64,000 nt of DNA from Modestobacter sp. VKM Ac-2986 (GCF_026967795.1 NZ_JAPVBH010000009.1:20682-84681), one strand, 5' to 3'. Positions 38,936 through 50,068 are shown, counted from the first letter of the stretch. Notes: generated by a model not told the origin, from the letters alone. Made by a program: numbers and translations.

Positions 38936-40210
38936 CTACCCGGCGCTGCCGGACCCAACCGGCGCCGCGGTGACGTCGAGCTCGCGGGGCAGGTCGCGCA
39001 TCGTCAGCAGCGGGCTGAGCAGCACGGGCAGGCACGCTGCGAGACCGCCCGCGGTGGCGATCCAGAGCGCGGGCAGGACGCCGAGCCAGGAGCCCAGGAC
39101 GCCGCCCAGCAGACCGCCCAGCGGCATCCCGCCGTAGACGATGAACCGCACCGAGGCGTTCATCCGGCCCAGCAGCCCGGGCGGGCACAGCCGCTGCCGG
39201 AAGCTGACCTGGGTGACGTTGTAGACCACCGTGGACCAGCTCAGCACGAACCAGCCGGTGGTCAGCAGGACCACGGGGGCGCCCACGGCGGCCAGCGGCA
39301 CGAACGCCCCGGCCGCGGCGAACACGACCGCCGAGAGCGGGATCGACCGGCCCTCCCCGACCCGGCGGGCGAAGCGGGCCGCGGTGGCCGCGCCCAGCAG
39401 ACCGCCGACCGCACCGAGGGAGAAGACCAGCCCGAGGGTGGCCTCCGACAGGCCGAGCGTGCGGATCACGTAGAGGACGAGCAGGGCGTTGGTCATCGCG
39501 CCGAAGAGGTTGGCCGTGCCGGTGCAGGCCACGATCCGGCGCAGCAGCGGGTGCCGGACGACGAAGGACAGGCCCTCGGCGATCTCGGTGCGCAGCGGTC
39601 GCCGCGCCGCCCGGTCGGGCACCACGTCGGGCCGGTCGATGCGGCCGATGAACAGCGCCGACAGCAGGAACGAGACCGCGTCCACCACGATCAGCAGCGG
39701 TGCGCCCAGGACCCGCAGCAGCACACCGGTGGCGCCCGGACCGGCGACGTGCGCCACCGCCCGGCTGGCCTCGAGCTTGCCGTTGCCGTCGACGAGCTGG
39801 TCGGGGTCGACCAGCGCGGGCAGGTAGCTCTGGTAGGCCACGTCGAAGAAGACCGTCGCGGTGCCGGTCACCGCGGCGACGACGAACAGCTGGCCCAGGC
39901 CGAGCAGGTCGGTCAGGTACGCGACCGGCAGCGTGGCCAGCACGGCGGCCCGGACCAGGTCGGCGGTCACCAGCACGCGCTTGCGCCGCCAGCGGTCCAC
40001 CCAGGCGCCGGCGGGGAGCCCGACGAGCAGGAACGCGGCGGTCTCCAGGGCGGTGAGCACGCCCATCTGCAGCGGCGTCGCGTCGAGCAGGGTGACGGCG
40101 ATGACCGGCAGGGCCAGCATCGTCACCTGGGTCCCGACCTGGCTGATGGTCTCGGCGGCCCAGAGGTGGCGGAAGTCGCGGTGCCGCAGGAGGCTGCGGT
40201 CGGTGGTCAC
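38936..40210 (-). CDS. Major facilitator superfamily exporter
   Basis: Twelve-helix transporter of the MFS_3/EntS-like group, 424 residues. The start is LLRHRDFRHLWAAETISQVGTQVTMLALPV, then the loop motif GAWVDRWRRKRVL between helices 2 and 3. Exporters of drugs, siderophores or macrolides share this form; the substrate is unknown. GTG 40210 is preferred over the upstream TTG at 40246. That TTG is part of a -35 element TTGACA, and CAGTCT lies 6 nt before the GTG. It is divergent from an ArsR-like regulator, which probably represses it. Confidence 0.85.
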   Translation of the reverse strand: MTTDRSLLRHRDFRHLWAAETISQVGTQVTMLALPVIAVTLLDATPLQMGVLTALETAAFLLVGLPAGAWVDRWRRKRVLVTADLVRAAVLATLPVAYLTDLLGLGQLFVVAAVTGTATVFFDVAYQSYLPALVDPDQLVDGNGKLEASRAVAHVAGPGATGVLLRVLGAPLLIVVDAVSFLLSALFIGRIDRPDVVPDRAARRPLRTEIAEGLSFVVRHPLLRRIVACTGTANLFGAMTNALLVLYVIRTLGLSEATLGLVFSLGAVGGLLGAATAARFARRVGEGRSIPLSAVVFAAAGAFVPLAAVGAPVVLLTTGWFVLSWSTVVYNVTQVSFRQRLCPPGLLGRMNASVRFIVYGGMPLGGLLGGVLGSWLGVLPALWIATAGGLAACLPVLLSPLLTMRDLPRELDVTAAPVGSGSAG

Positions 40211-40216
40211 GCGGGG

Positions 40217-40246
40217 AGACTGGCCGGTGCGATTGGGGAGTGTCAA
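40217..40246 (-). promoter_or_regulatory. Consensus promoter for the MFS gene, leaderless
   Basis: On the minus strand TTGACA (40246-40241), an 18-nt spacer, CAGTCT (40222-40217) and 6 nt lead to GTG 40210. The start codon would be the first transcribed base. Confidence 0.55.
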
Positions 40247-40283
40247 TCACTTTCCGGCGCGTCGTCCACGCGTGCGTCGTCCA

Positions 40284-40289
40284 TAAGCT
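40284..40289 (+). promoter_or_regulatory. -10 hexamer TAAGCT for the ArsR-like gene, leaderless
   Basis: TAAGCT ends exactly 6 nt before GTG 40296. The two divergent promoters are within 80 nt, so one bound regulator could cover both. Confidence 0.5.
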
Positions 40290-40295
40290 GGTGCC

Positions 40296-40808
40296 GTGAG
40301 CGGAGCCGAGGAGGGTCGCCGGTCGGCCACCGATGCCGAGGCCCGCGCGCTCGCCTCCGCCGTCCGGCTGCGGATCCTGCGGCTGTGCCGGGACACCGCG
40401 CTCACCAACAAGGAGCTCGCGGCGCGGCTGGGCCGCAACCCGGCCACGGTGCTGCACCACGTGCGCACCCTGCGCGAGACCGGCTTCCTGGCCGCCGAGC
40501 CGGAGCGGCGGGGGCCACGCGGGGCCCGCGAGGTGCCCTACCGGGCGACCGGGAAGAGCTGGCAGATGGACGGCGCCGGCGGCCCGGGGCCCAGGAAGGA
40601 CCCCGCGCTGGGCGCCTTCCTGGAGGAGGTCGCCGAGGTGGGGGAGCGGCACCTGGAGAGCACCCGGCTGGCGCTGCGGCTGACCCCGGCGGACAAGGCC
40701 GAGCTGGAGGACCGGGTGCAGGCGCTGCTCGACGAGTTCGTCGCCCGGCCGCCGGACCCGGACGGGCAGAAGTGGTCGCTCTACCTCGGGATGCACCCGG
40801 AGCTCTGA
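40296..40808 (+). CDS. ArsR-like winged-helix regulator
   Basis: A 170-residue DNA-binding protein. The helix-turn-helix is LASAVRLRILRLCRDTALTNKELAARLGRNPATVLHHVRTLRETGFL, then a wing with EVPYRATGKSWQ. The C-terminal half is helical and resembles proteins with a helix-turn-helix 20 domain. No metal-binding cysteine pair is seen (a single Cys in the recognition domain), so arsenic or metal sensing is unlikely. GTG 40296 is supported by TAAGCT 6 nt upstream. Divergent placement makes it the probable regulator of the MFS exporter. Confidence 0.82.
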   Translation: MSGAEEGRRSATDAEARALASAVRLRILRLCRDTALTNKELAARLGRNPATVLHHVRTLRETGFLAAEPERRGPRGAREVPYRATGKSWQMDGAGGPGPRKDPALGAFLEEVAEVGERHLESTRLALRLTPADKAELEDRVQALLDEFVARPPDPDGQKWSLYLGMHPEL

Positions 40809-40877
40809 GGTGTTGTACCGGGCGAGATGACGACAACTCATTCGCCCCGCACGCAGGGGCATGCCACGCTGGAGACG

Positions 40878-42365
40878 ATGACGACACCGCAGAACCGCGC
40901 GATCCTCGAGGACGCCGAGGCCCGGGTTGACAAGGCCGCCCGGTCGCGCGACACGACCACCCCCACCCAGTGGGACCTGCCCGGTGAGACCCCGGGTTCC
41001 TACGCCCTGGAGGAGCGCAGTGCGCTCCGCCGCGTGGCAGGGCTGTCCACCGAGCTCACCGACGTCACCGAGGTCGAGTACCGGCAGCTGCGCCTGGAGC
41101 GCGTCGTGCTGGTCGGCGTCTGGACCGAGGGGACGGCGGTCGACGCCCAGCGCTCGCTGGCCGAGCTCGCCGCCCTCGCCGAGACCGCGGGCTCGGAGGT
41201 CCTCGAGGCCCTCGTGCAGCGCCGCGACAAGCCTGACGCGGGCACCTACGTGGGCTCGGGCAAGGCCAACGAGATCCGCGACATCGTCGCCGCGACCGGT
41301 GCGGACACCGTGATCTGCGACGGTGAGCTGACCCCCGGCCAGCTGAACCAGCTGGAGAAGATCCTGAAGGTCAAGGTGGTCGACCGGACCGCGCTGATCC
41401 TGGACATCTTCGCCCAGCACGCCACCAGCCGGGAGGGCAAGGCCCAGGTCGAGCTGGCGCAGATGCAGTACATGCTGCCGCGCCTGCGTGGCTGGGGTGA
41501 GTCGCTGAGCCGGCAGGCCGGTGGCCGCGTCGCCGGTGGTGGCGGCATCGGTACCCGTGGACCGGGTGAGACCAAGATCGAGACCGACCGTCGTCGCATC
41601 CGGTCCCGGGTGAGCAAGCTGCGCAAGGAGATCGCCGGCATGGCGACCGCCCGGACGACGCAGCGCAACTCCCGCGACCGCAACGCGACGCCCAGCGTGG
41701 CCATCGCCGGCTACACGAACGCCGGCAAGTCCAGCCTGCTCAACCAGCTCACCGACGCCGGGGTGCTGGTGCAGGACGCGCTGTTCGCCACCCTGGACCC
41801 GACGGTCCGGCGCGCGGAGACCGTCGACGGTCGCGAGTACACGCTCACCGACACCGTCGGCTTCGTCCGGCACCTGCCGCACCAGCTCGTCGATGCGTTC
41901 CGGTCGACGCTGGAGGAGGTCGCGGCCAGCGACCTGCTGCTGCACATCGTCGACGGTTCCGACCCCGACCCGCTGGGCCAGATCAACGCGGTGCACGTCG
42001 TGCTCAACGAGATCGACGCCTCCTCGGTCCCCGAGCTGATCGTGGTCAACAAGGTCGACGCGATGAGCGAGGAGGACGTGCTCCTGCTCCGCCAGGCGCT
42101 GCCGGGCGCGGTGTGGGTCTCGGCCCGCACCGGCGAGGGCATCGAGGCGCTGCGCGACGTCATCGCCGCGCGGCTGCCGCACCCGGCCGTCCACGTCGAG
42201 GTGCTCGTGCCCTACGACCGGGGTGACCTGGTCGCCCGGGTGCACCGCGACGGCGAGGTCCTCGAGGAGACCCACGAGGCCGAAGGGACGCGGCTGGTCG
42301 CCCAGGTCGACGCGGGCCTCGCGTCCCTCCTCGAGCCGTTCCCCGCTCCGGTCGCCGGGGACTGA
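40878..42365 (+). CDS. hflX: Ribosome-splitting GTPase HflX
   Basis: GTPase that dissociates stalled or heat-damaged 70S ribosomes, 495 residues. The N-terminal HflX domain has AGTYVGSGKANEIRDIV and QVELAQMQYMLPRL, then the Gly-rich RVAGGGGIGTRGPGETKIE. The G domain has GYTNAGKSSLLNQL (G1), DTVGFV (G3), NKVD (G4) and SAR (G5). ATG 40878 is chosen because GGAG sits just before it and CACGCT lies 7 nt upstream; ATG 40827 is an alternative start adding 17 residues. It ends in a 17-bp hairpin. Confidence 0.93.
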   Translation: MTTPQNRAILEDAEARVDKAARSRDTTTPTQWDLPGETPGSYALEERSALRRVAGLSTELTDVTEVEYRQLRLERVVLVGVWTEGTAVDAQRSLAELAALAETAGSEVLEALVQRRDKPDAGTYVGSGKANEIRDIVAATGADTVICDGELTPGQLNQLEKILKVKVVDRTALILDIFAQHATSREGKAQVELAQMQYMLPRLRGWGESLSRQAGGRVAGGGGIGTRGPGETKIETDRRRIRSRVSKLRKEIAGMATARTTQRNSRDRNATPSVAIAGYTNAGKSSLLNQLTDAGVLVQDALFATLDPTVRRAETVDGREYTLTDTVGFVRHLPHQLVDAFRSTLEEVAASDLLLHIVDGSDPDPLGQINAVHVVLNEIDASSVPELIVVNKVDAMSEEDVLLLRQALPGAVWVSARTGEGIEALRDVIAARLPHPAVHVEVLVPYDRGDLVARVHRDGEVLEETHEAEGTRLVAQVDAGLASLLEPFPAPVAGD

Positions 42366-42386
42366 CGCAGGACCCCGCTCCTCCCA

Positions 42387-42425
42387 CCGACGGGGCCGTG
42401 CCGCACTGCGGCACGGCCCCGTCGG
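42387..42425 (+). terminator. Terminator of hflX
   Basis: 42387-42403 pairs perfectly with 42409-42425 (17 bp), loop CACTG. It starts 22 nt after the hflX stop. Confidence 0.9.
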
Positions 42426-42452
42426 CGTTCCCGGGCGGCCCGGCCCGGCCGG

Positions 42453-42458
42453 TACGGT
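42453..42458 (+). promoter_or_regulatory. -10 hexamer TACGGT for a leaderless PAP2 mRNA
   Basis: TACGGT ends exactly 6 nt before GTG 42465 and lies just after the hflX terminator. No Shine-Dalgarno is present. Confidence 0.5.
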
Positions 42459-42464
42459 GAGCCG

Positions 42465-43193
42465 GTGGTCAGGGGCGGAGCGCTGCGGCCCTCGTCCGGC
42501 CCGGGCGAGGTCGTCGCGCCGGTGACCGGCACCGGCCGGCCGCCCCGGTGGTTGCTCGTGGTGGCCGCCCTCGTCACGCTGGCCGTTACGTTCGACCTGC
42601 TCACCGGTGGCGTGCTGGAGACGCTGGACCTGCGGGTGTCCGCCGTCGTCGACGCCTGGGACCTGCGCGGCTCCGCCCTGTACTGGCCGGTGTGGGTGTT
42701 CACCCAGGCCGGGGGTCGCGGCACGGTGCTGATCGTGCTGGCCGGGCTCGTGGCGTGGACCGCCGTCCGGCGGCGCACCTACGTCCCCGCGCTGCGCATC
42801 CTCCTCGCCCTGGTGCTGCTCACGGCCGTCGTCTACGCCTTCAAGTGGGGCACGGGGCGCACCGCGCCGGAGTACCCGGGCTCGTTCTTCCACCGCGGGG
42901 GCGGCAGCTACCCCTCCGGGCACGTGGCCAACGCCGTGCTGATGTGGGGGGTGGCCCGCTGGCAGGCGGTGGAGTTCGGGCTGCCCGCCCGGGCCCAGCG
43001 CGCCTTCTGGGCGCTCGCCGTCCTGGGGCCGTTCGTCACCGGGGTCACCATGGTCGCGCTGAACTTCCACTGGGTCACCGACGTGGTCGTCGGGCTGGCC
43101 GTCGGCGTGCTGCTCTTGGGCGTGGTTCATGCACTCGACGCGCTGCCGGTGTCAGGCTGGGTGCGTGCCAGAGCGGGCCGACAGCAGGGGTGA
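42465..43193 (+). CDS. PAP2-family membrane phosphatase
   Basis: Integral membrane lipid-phosphate phosphatase of 242 residues with five to six helices. Motif 1 KWGTGR is near residue 127. Motif 2 SYPSGH is near 147. Motif 3 is TMVALNFHWVTD near 195-206, where the usual SRxxxxxHxxxD has Thr-Met in place of Ser-Arg but keeps His and Asp. Substrates of this class include phosphatidate and undecaprenyl diphosphate. GTG 42465 has TACGGT 6 nt upstream. Its end overlaps the next gene by 29 nt. Confidence 0.85.
   Translation: MVRGGALRPSSGPGEVVAPVTGTGRPPRWLLVVAALVTLAVTFDLLTGGVLETLDLRVSAVVDAWDLRGSALYWPVWVFTQAGGRGTVLIVLAGLVAWTAVRRRTYVPALRILLALVLLTAVVYAFKWGTGRTAPEYPGSFFHRGGGSYPSGHVANAVLMWGVARWQAVEFGLPARAQRAFWALAVLGPFVTGVTMVALNFHWVTDVVVGLAVGVLLLGVVHALDALPVSGWVRARAGRQQG
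43153..43158 (+). promoter_or_regulatory. Possible -10 hexamer CAGGCT inside the PAP2 gene
   Basis: CAGGCT ends exactly 6 nt before GTG 43165. It is the CAnnnT form of the leaderless signal, inside the 3' end of the PAP2 gene. Confidence 0.3.
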
Positions 43194-44241
43194 CCGCGCC
43201 CGTCGCCACCACCGGGTGGCCGGTGCGGCGCTGAGCGCACCCCTGGGCGTGCTGGCCGTGTTCCTGCCGGCGGCCCCGGCGACGGCGGCCGACGCCTACG
43301 GGGCGCCCACGACGCGGTGCGAGATCACCGACGAGCGGCTGCCGGAGCTGTCCGGGCTGGTCGGCATCGGCGACGGCGTGCTGGCGATGAACGACGGCGG
43401 CGACCAGGCCGAGGTGTTCGCGCTGGACGGTGCGTGCGCGGTCGTCGAGGTGCGCACCGCGCCGGTCGACCCCTACGACCCCGAGGACCTCGCGGTCGGC
43501 CCCGACGGCACCGTGTGGCTGGCCGACATCGGGGACAACGACCAGGGGCGGGAGACGGTCGCGCTGATCGGGCTGCGTCCCGACGGCAGCAGCACGCTGA
43601 CCCGGCTGACCTACCCCGACGGCGCGCACGACGCCGAGGCGCTGCTGATGGCCCCCGACGGCACGCCGTACCTGGTGACCAAGGAGGTCCTCGGCGCCAG
43701 TTCGGTCTACCGGCCCGACGAGCCGCTCGCCGACGGCGCGACCCTGCCGATGACCCGGGTCCTGGGGATGGGGTTCACCCTCACCGGCACCCCCGGTGGT
43801 CCGGTCGGCCGCGCCGGGCAGCTGCTGGTCACCGGGGGAGCGGTCTCCCGGGACGGGCAGCGCATCGCACTGCGCACCTACACCGACGCCTACGTGTGGC
43901 CGCTGACCGACTCCGACGTGGCCGGTGCGCTGGGCGGGTCACCGGTGCGGGTGCCGCTGCCGGACTCGCCGCAGGGTGAGGCGATCGCGTTCGCCGGCAA
44001 CGACCGCGACCTGCTCGTCAGCAGCGAGGGGCTGCCGGCCGCGCTCACGCTCGTGCCGGTCGCCGCCGACCTCGCCCCCGCGCCGGCTGCGGACACCCCG
44101 GACGGTGAGGGCGACGGCGCCGCCGCTGCGGTGGACCTGACCGGCGGCGTCAACCCGGTCACCGCAGGCGTGGTCGCGGCCGGTGTGGCCACCGTGCTGG
44201 TCTGGGTCGGCGGCCGGCTCCGCCGCCGTCGCGAGGGCTGA
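43165..44241 (+). CDS. Secreted, membrane-anchored beta-propeller protein (phytase-like esterase)
   Basis: A 358-residue exported protein. Basic residues and the hydrophobic segment AALSAPLGVLAVFLPAAPATA form a signal peptide with cleavage after ATA. Propeller-like repeats follow: ELSGLVGIGDGVLAMNDGGD, DPEDLAVGPDGTVWLADIGDN, DAEALLMAPDGTPYLVTKE and GEAIAFAGNDRDLLVSSEG. This pattern resembles the esterase-like phytase family. A C-terminal helix (VTAGVVAAGVATVLVWVGG) with RLRRRR anchors it to the membrane. GTG 43165 is the most likely start, with CAGGCT 6 nt before it; it overlaps the PAP2 gene by 29 nt. The catalytic role is not established. Confidence 0.72.
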   Translation: MPERADSRGDRARRHHRVAGAALSAPLGVLAVFLPAAPATAADAYGAPTTRCEITDERLPELSGLVGIGDGVLAMNDGGDQAEVFALDGACAVVEVRTAPVDPYDPEDLAVGPDGTVWLADIGDNDQGRETVALIGLRPDGSSTLTRLTYPDGAHDAEALLMAPDGTPYLVTKEVLGASSVYRPDEPLADGATLPMTRVLGMGFTLTGTPGGPVGRAGQLLVTGGAVSRDGQRIALRTYTDAYVWPLTDSDVAGALGGSPVRVPLPDSPQGEAIAFAGNDRDLLVSSEGLPAALTLVPVAADLAPAPAADTPDGEGDGAAAAVDLTGGVNPVTAGVVAAGVATVLVWVGGRLRRRREG

Positions 44242-44260
44242 GGGAGGACCTCCCTCAGCC
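44236..44260. terminator. Palindromic hairpin after the propeller gene
   Basis: GGCTGAGGGAGG (44236-44247) and its complement (44249-44260) form a near-continuous palindrome over the stop codon. A real loop would open two or three pairs. Confidence 0.6.
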
Positions 44261-44297
44261 CACGCCACGCTCCGCGCGGGACCCGGTGAGGAGGCCG

Positions 44298-44327
44298 GGC
44301 CGGCCGCTCCTGGTGGAGCGGCCGGCC
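44298..44327. terminator. Bidirectional terminator before the lexA 3' end
   Basis: 44298-44310 pairs with 44315-44327 (13 bp), loop TGGT. It lies 6 nt after the lexA stop on the minus strand and serves the convergent pair. Confidence 0.8.
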
Positions 44328-44332
44328 GGGCG

Positions 44333-45145
44333 TCAGACCCGCCGCAGGACGGTGACGACGCGGCCCAGGACCGTGGCGTCGTCACCCGGGATGGGCTCGT
44401 ACGCGGGGTTGTGCGGCATCAGCCAGACGTGCCCGTCGCGACGCTTGTAGGTCTTGACCGTCGCCTCGCCGTCGATCATCGCGGCCACGATCTCGCCGTT
44501 CTCCGCGGTCGGCTGCTGCCGGACGACGACCCAGTCGCCGTCGCAGATGGCCGCCTCGACCATCGAGTCACCGGCGACCTTGAGCATGAACAGCGTGCCC
44601 TCACCGACCAGCTCGCGGGGGAGTGGGAACACGTCCTCGACCGCCTGCTCGGCCAGCACGGGCCCACCGGCGGCGATCCGGCCGACGAGCGGCACGTACG
44701 TGGGCTGCGGGGTGCTGGCCTCGTCGACGGCGCCGGCGGCGGCGGACGCGGTCGGCTCGCCCGGGGACTCGGCCATCACGGTCGTCTCACCCGGCATCCG
44801 GACGTCCAGGGCGCGGGGACGGTTGGGGTCGCGCCGCAGCCAGCCCTTCCGCTGCAGCACCGACAGCTGGTGGGCGACCGAGGAGGCCGACGACAAGCCG
44901 ACGGCCTCACCGATCTCCCGCACCGACGGGGGGTAGCCGCGGCGGTCGATCGAGTCGCGGATGACCTCGAGCACCCGGCGCTGGCGCTGGGTGAGACCGT
45001 CGCCGGCCTCCGCGCGCTCGGGGAACTCGCGGACGGCGGCGACCGTCCCGCTCCCCGTCGTGGCGTCGGTGCCGGGGGCCTCGGCCGTCGCGCGGGCTCG
45101 CCGCGAGCGGCCGGTTCCGCCTGCCGTGGGGCCGTCGGCCGCCAT
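44333..45145 (-). CDS. lexA: SOS repressor LexA
   Basis: Represses DNA-damage genes and cleaves itself when RecA filaments form, 270 residues. The N-terminal 50 residues are a low-complexity extension. The winged helix is [34 protein letters not shown]. The cleavage site is the Ala-Gly bond in [13 protein letters not shown]. The catalytic Ser is in VAGDSMVEA and the Lys in [11 protein letters not shown] 45145 follows GAGGAGG. Three SOS boxes lie in the divergent region with the LysM gene (45146-45458), so it is autoregulated. Confidence 0.96.
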   Translation of the reverse strand: MAADGPTAGGTGRSRRARATAEAPGTDATTGSGTVAAVREFPERAEAGDGLTQRQRRVLEVIRDSIDRRGYPPSVREIGEAVGLSSASSVAHQLSVLQRKGWLRRDPNRPRALDVRMPGETTVMAESPGEPTASAAAGAVDEASTPQPTYVPLVGRIAAGGPVLAEQAVEDVFPLPRELVGEGTLFMLKVAGDSMVEAAICDGDWVVVRQQPTAENGEIVAAMIDGEATVKTYKRRDGHVWLMPHNPAYEPIPGDDATVLGRVVTVLRRV

Positions 45146-45267
45146 GTGTCCTCCTCGTCCGGCTGCCGGGGCAGCAGTTCCCAGTCGCTCACGCCCGGCA
45201 CCGGGGGCCGGGGGAGCGGTCCGGTCAGCGATCTCGGTAGCACGGTAGCGGGTCACACCGGTGTAGT

Positions 45268-45283
45268 TCAAACACGTGTTCGA
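45268..45283. promoter_or_regulatory. SOS box 1 of lexA
   Basis: TCAAACACGTGTTCGA: the minus-strand reading TCGAACACGTGTTTGA fits the LexA consensus with one mismatch. It is 122 nt before the lexA ATG. Confidence 0.85.
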
Positions 45284-45332
45284 ACGCGTCGCGCGTCCGG
45301 GGCTGGACTTGTCGGTGGGATGCGGTAGACAT

Positions 45333-45348
45333 TCGCACAGACGTTCGA
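45333..45348. promoter_or_regulatory. Degenerate SOS box 2
   Basis: TCGCACAGACGTTCGA keeps the full right half GTTCGA and four of six bases of the left half. It abuts box 3. Confidence 0.5.
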
Positions 45349-45349
45349 A

Positions 45350-45365
45350 TCGAACAGGCGTTCGA
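45350..45365. promoter_or_regulatory. SOS box 3, perfect, nearest the LysM gene
   Basis: TCGAACAGGCGTTCGA matches TCGAAC-N4-GTTCGA exactly. It lies 93 nt before the LysM gene start and should control that gene. Confidence 0.85.
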
Positions 45366-45458
45366 GGCGGCCCTTTCCCGAGGTGCGGCCCCGGGGGACC
45401 GCCTGGGCGCACCGGGCGTCCGACGACGACCCGTAGCCAGACCTCCAGGAGCCCCCCG

Positions 45459-46046
45459 ATGGTCAGCCCGCAGCTCGATGTCCCCGCCTCGCCCGTGGCA
45501 CCCCTGACCCGGGTGCCACGCGTGCGGCGGCCGGCCGCGTCGCCCGCCCGCCCGGCCGCGGTGTGCGGCCAAGGCCTCCTGGGCCGCGGGCCGCAGCCGG
45601 TCGGCCCGGTCACCGCACGGCGCGACCCGGCCCGCCCCGGCGCCCGGCCGGCCCGGTTCGACGGTGCAGCCGCCGGCCGGCCCGTCCGGGGCGGGTGCGC
45701 CGGTGAGGCCCGGCCCGTGGTGCGGGTGCGCCGCCGGCCGGTCACCGGGCACCCGGCGGCCCCGCTGCGGCTCACCGCGCGCGGACGCCAGGTGGTGGCC
45801 GGCCTGTCGATCGCGATCGGGCTGTCGCTGGCCGCGGGCACCGTCGTGACCGTCGAGCTGCGGGGCGGCGGCCTGCAGCTGGCCGGCTCGGACACCGTCG
45901 TCGTGCGGTCGGGGGACACCCTGTGGTCCATCGCCGGGAACGTCGCACCCGACCAGGACCGGCGGGCCGTGGTCGACGCGATCGTGGAGCTCAACGGGCT
46001 CGACAGCGTCGACCTGCTGCCCGGCGCGCAGCTGCAGCTGCCCTGA
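45459..46046 (+). CDS. LysM membrane protein, probable SOS-induced division inhibitor
   Basis: A 195-residue protein. The first about 105 residues are Arg/Pro-rich and disordered. One helix follows ([21 protein letters not shown]), then an extracytoplasmic LysM domain ([28 protein letters not shown]). The protein divergent to lexA in M. tuberculosis (Rv2719c/ChiZ) and DivS in C. glutamicum are SOS-induced and slow cell division; the position and topology here match. ATG 45459 follows CCAGGAG. A perfect SOS box 93 nt upstream supports LexA control. The sequence outside the LysM part is too variable for me to claim orthology by sequence. Confidence 0.82.
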   Translation: MVSPQLDVPASPVAPLTRVPRVRRPAASPARPAAVCGQGLLGRGPQPVGPVTARRDPARPGARPARFDGAAAGRPVRGGCAGEARPVVRVRRRPVTGHPAAPLRLTARGRQVVAGLSIAIGLSLAAGTVVTVELRGGGLQLAGSDTVVVRSGDTLWSIAGNVAPDQDRRAVVDAIVELNGLDSVDLLPGAQLQLP

Positions 46047-46133
46047 ACCGCCGGGTCTCCCGGCGTGGCGCGGGAAAGCGCCTGGTACAGGCGGGACCGG
46101 TGCGACACGGGACGACGCGCCGGGACCCAGGGG

Positions 46134-46162
46134 TTGTACGGGTAGTGGTGCGGGGCTAACCT
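46134..46162 (+). promoter_or_regulatory. Promoter of nrdR
   Basis: TTGTAC (46134-46139), a 17-nt spacer and TAACCT (46157-46162) form a sigma-70-type promoter. The candidate NrdR site begins 2 nt after the -10. Confidence 0.5.
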
Positions 46163-46164
46163 CA

Positions 46165-46196
46165 CCCCAACATCTTGTGTGACAGAGATGTTGTTC
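46165..46196. promoter_or_regulatory. Candidate NrdR boxes before nrdR
   Basis: Two adjacent 16-nt segments, CCCCAACATCTTGTGT (46165-46180) and the reverse-oriented 46181-46196, share AACATCT. CAACATCT (46168-46175) and AGATGTTG (46186-46193) form an inverted repeat. The first resembles NrdR boxes (ACAC-AT-rich-GTGT) in its right half. The site overlaps the expected transcription start. Confidence 0.5.
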
Positions 46197-46313
46197 CGCT
46201 CCACAGGCGCTTCCCCAGGTCAGCCCCAGGACATCCACCGGATGTCCCCCGGGCGGTCCACAGGGAGTGCCCCCACGGCCGCCCCGGCGGCCCGCCGATC
46301 GAGGAGGTGCCCG

Positions 46314-46814
46314 GTGCGCTGTCCGTTCTGCCACAGCCCTGACAGCCGGGTCGTCGACTCGCGGGAGACCGACGAGGGCGCCAGCACGCGCCGCCGCCGG
46401 TCGTGCCCGGTGTGCGGTCGCCGCTTCACCACCGTGGAGGAGCCGGTGCTCGCCGTCGTCAAGCGCAGCGGCGTCAGCGAGCCCTTCGACCGCAACAAGG
46501 TCATCGCCGGGGTCCGTCGGGCCTGCCAGGGGCGCCCGGTCGACGAGGGGCAGCTCGCCGTCCTCGCCGCCAAGGTCGAGGACGCCGTGCGCGCCACCGG
46601 GGCCGCCGAGGTCCCCAGCAACGAGGTCGGCCTGGCCATCCTCGGGCCGCTGCGCTACCTCGACGAGGTCGCCTACCTCCGGTTCGCCAGCGTCTACCGG
46701 TCCTTCTCCTCGGCGGCGGACTTCGAGAAGGAGATCGCCGAGCTCAAGCGGCTCCGGCCCGAGGTCGCCGACAACGGCCCGCCCGGCGTCGCCGCCGGGT
46801 CGCCGCCCGGCTGA
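46314..46814 (+). CDS. nrdR: Ribonucleotide reductase repressor NrdR
   Basis: Zinc-ribbon and ATP-cone repressor of ribonucleotide reductase genes, 166 residues. The zinc ribbon is [18 protein letters not shown]...[10 protein letters not shown]. The ATP-cone starts at [24 protein letters not shown], and [21 protein letters not shown] lies near the end. GTG 46314 has GAGGAGG 6 nt upstream. The gene is 143 nt before nrdJ and probably represses both when dATP is high. Its upstream promoter holds a candidate NrdR site. Confidence 0.94.
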   Translation: MRCPFCHSPDSRVVDSRETDEGASTRRRRSCPVCGRRFTTVEEPVLAVVKRSGVSEPFDRNKVIAGVRRACQGRPVDEGQLAVLAAKVEDAVRATGAAEVPSNEVGLAILGPLRYLDEVAYLRFASVYRSFSSAADFEKEIAELKRLRPEVADNGPPGVAAGSPPG

Positions 46815-46957
46815 CCTCCACCCCGGCCCCCACGCCCGCGCGCCACGCACCGCCCGTCGTCCGGGCCTCCCGCACCGCGGGACACACACCACAGGCTCCC
46901 GGCAACCGCCGGCTCAGCAGCCATCCAGTTCAGCACGCCTCACCAGGGGAGCACGCT

Positions 46958-49870
<2,913 letters not shown>

Positions 49871-49896
49871 CGTCGTCGGCTCGGCGCCCCCGCTGA

Positions 49897-49935
49897 GCCC
49901 ACCTCCGGCCCCTTGACCTCGGACCGGAGGTGGGC
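49897..49935 (+). terminator. Terminator of nrdJ
   Basis: GCCCACCTCCGG (49897-49908) pairs perfectly with CCGGAGGTGGGC (49924-49935), 15-nt loop. It starts 26 nt after the nrdJ stop. Confidence 0.75.
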
Positions 49936-49958
49936 GGCTGGCGCCGCGACACCCCGTT

Positions 49959-49999
49959 CTCCGGCCCGGCCCCCTGTCGTCCAGGGTGCCGGGCCGGAG
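49959..49999. terminator. Second hairpin between nrdJ and the phosphatase gene
   Basis: CTCCGGCCCGG (49959-49969) pairs with CCGGGCCGGAG (49989-49999); the loop can pair inside itself. It may serve the convergent phosphatase gene. Confidence 0.6.
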
Positions 50000-50068
50000 G
50001 CCTGTCCGGGCCCGGTGCCGGAGGGCTGGCCGCGGTCGTCACGACCGAGGGCGTCGTCGCGGCCGCAG

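Noticed and set aside
38769..43130. A 1453-codon minus-strand frame across the MFS gene, hflX and PAP2
   Set aside because: Same reason: it overlaps real genes on both strands and shows the antisense composition.
46815..46957. B12 riboswitch before nrdJ
   Set aside because: The 143-nt gap lacks the B12-box pattern and the needed length; only a ribosome site for the TTG start is visible.
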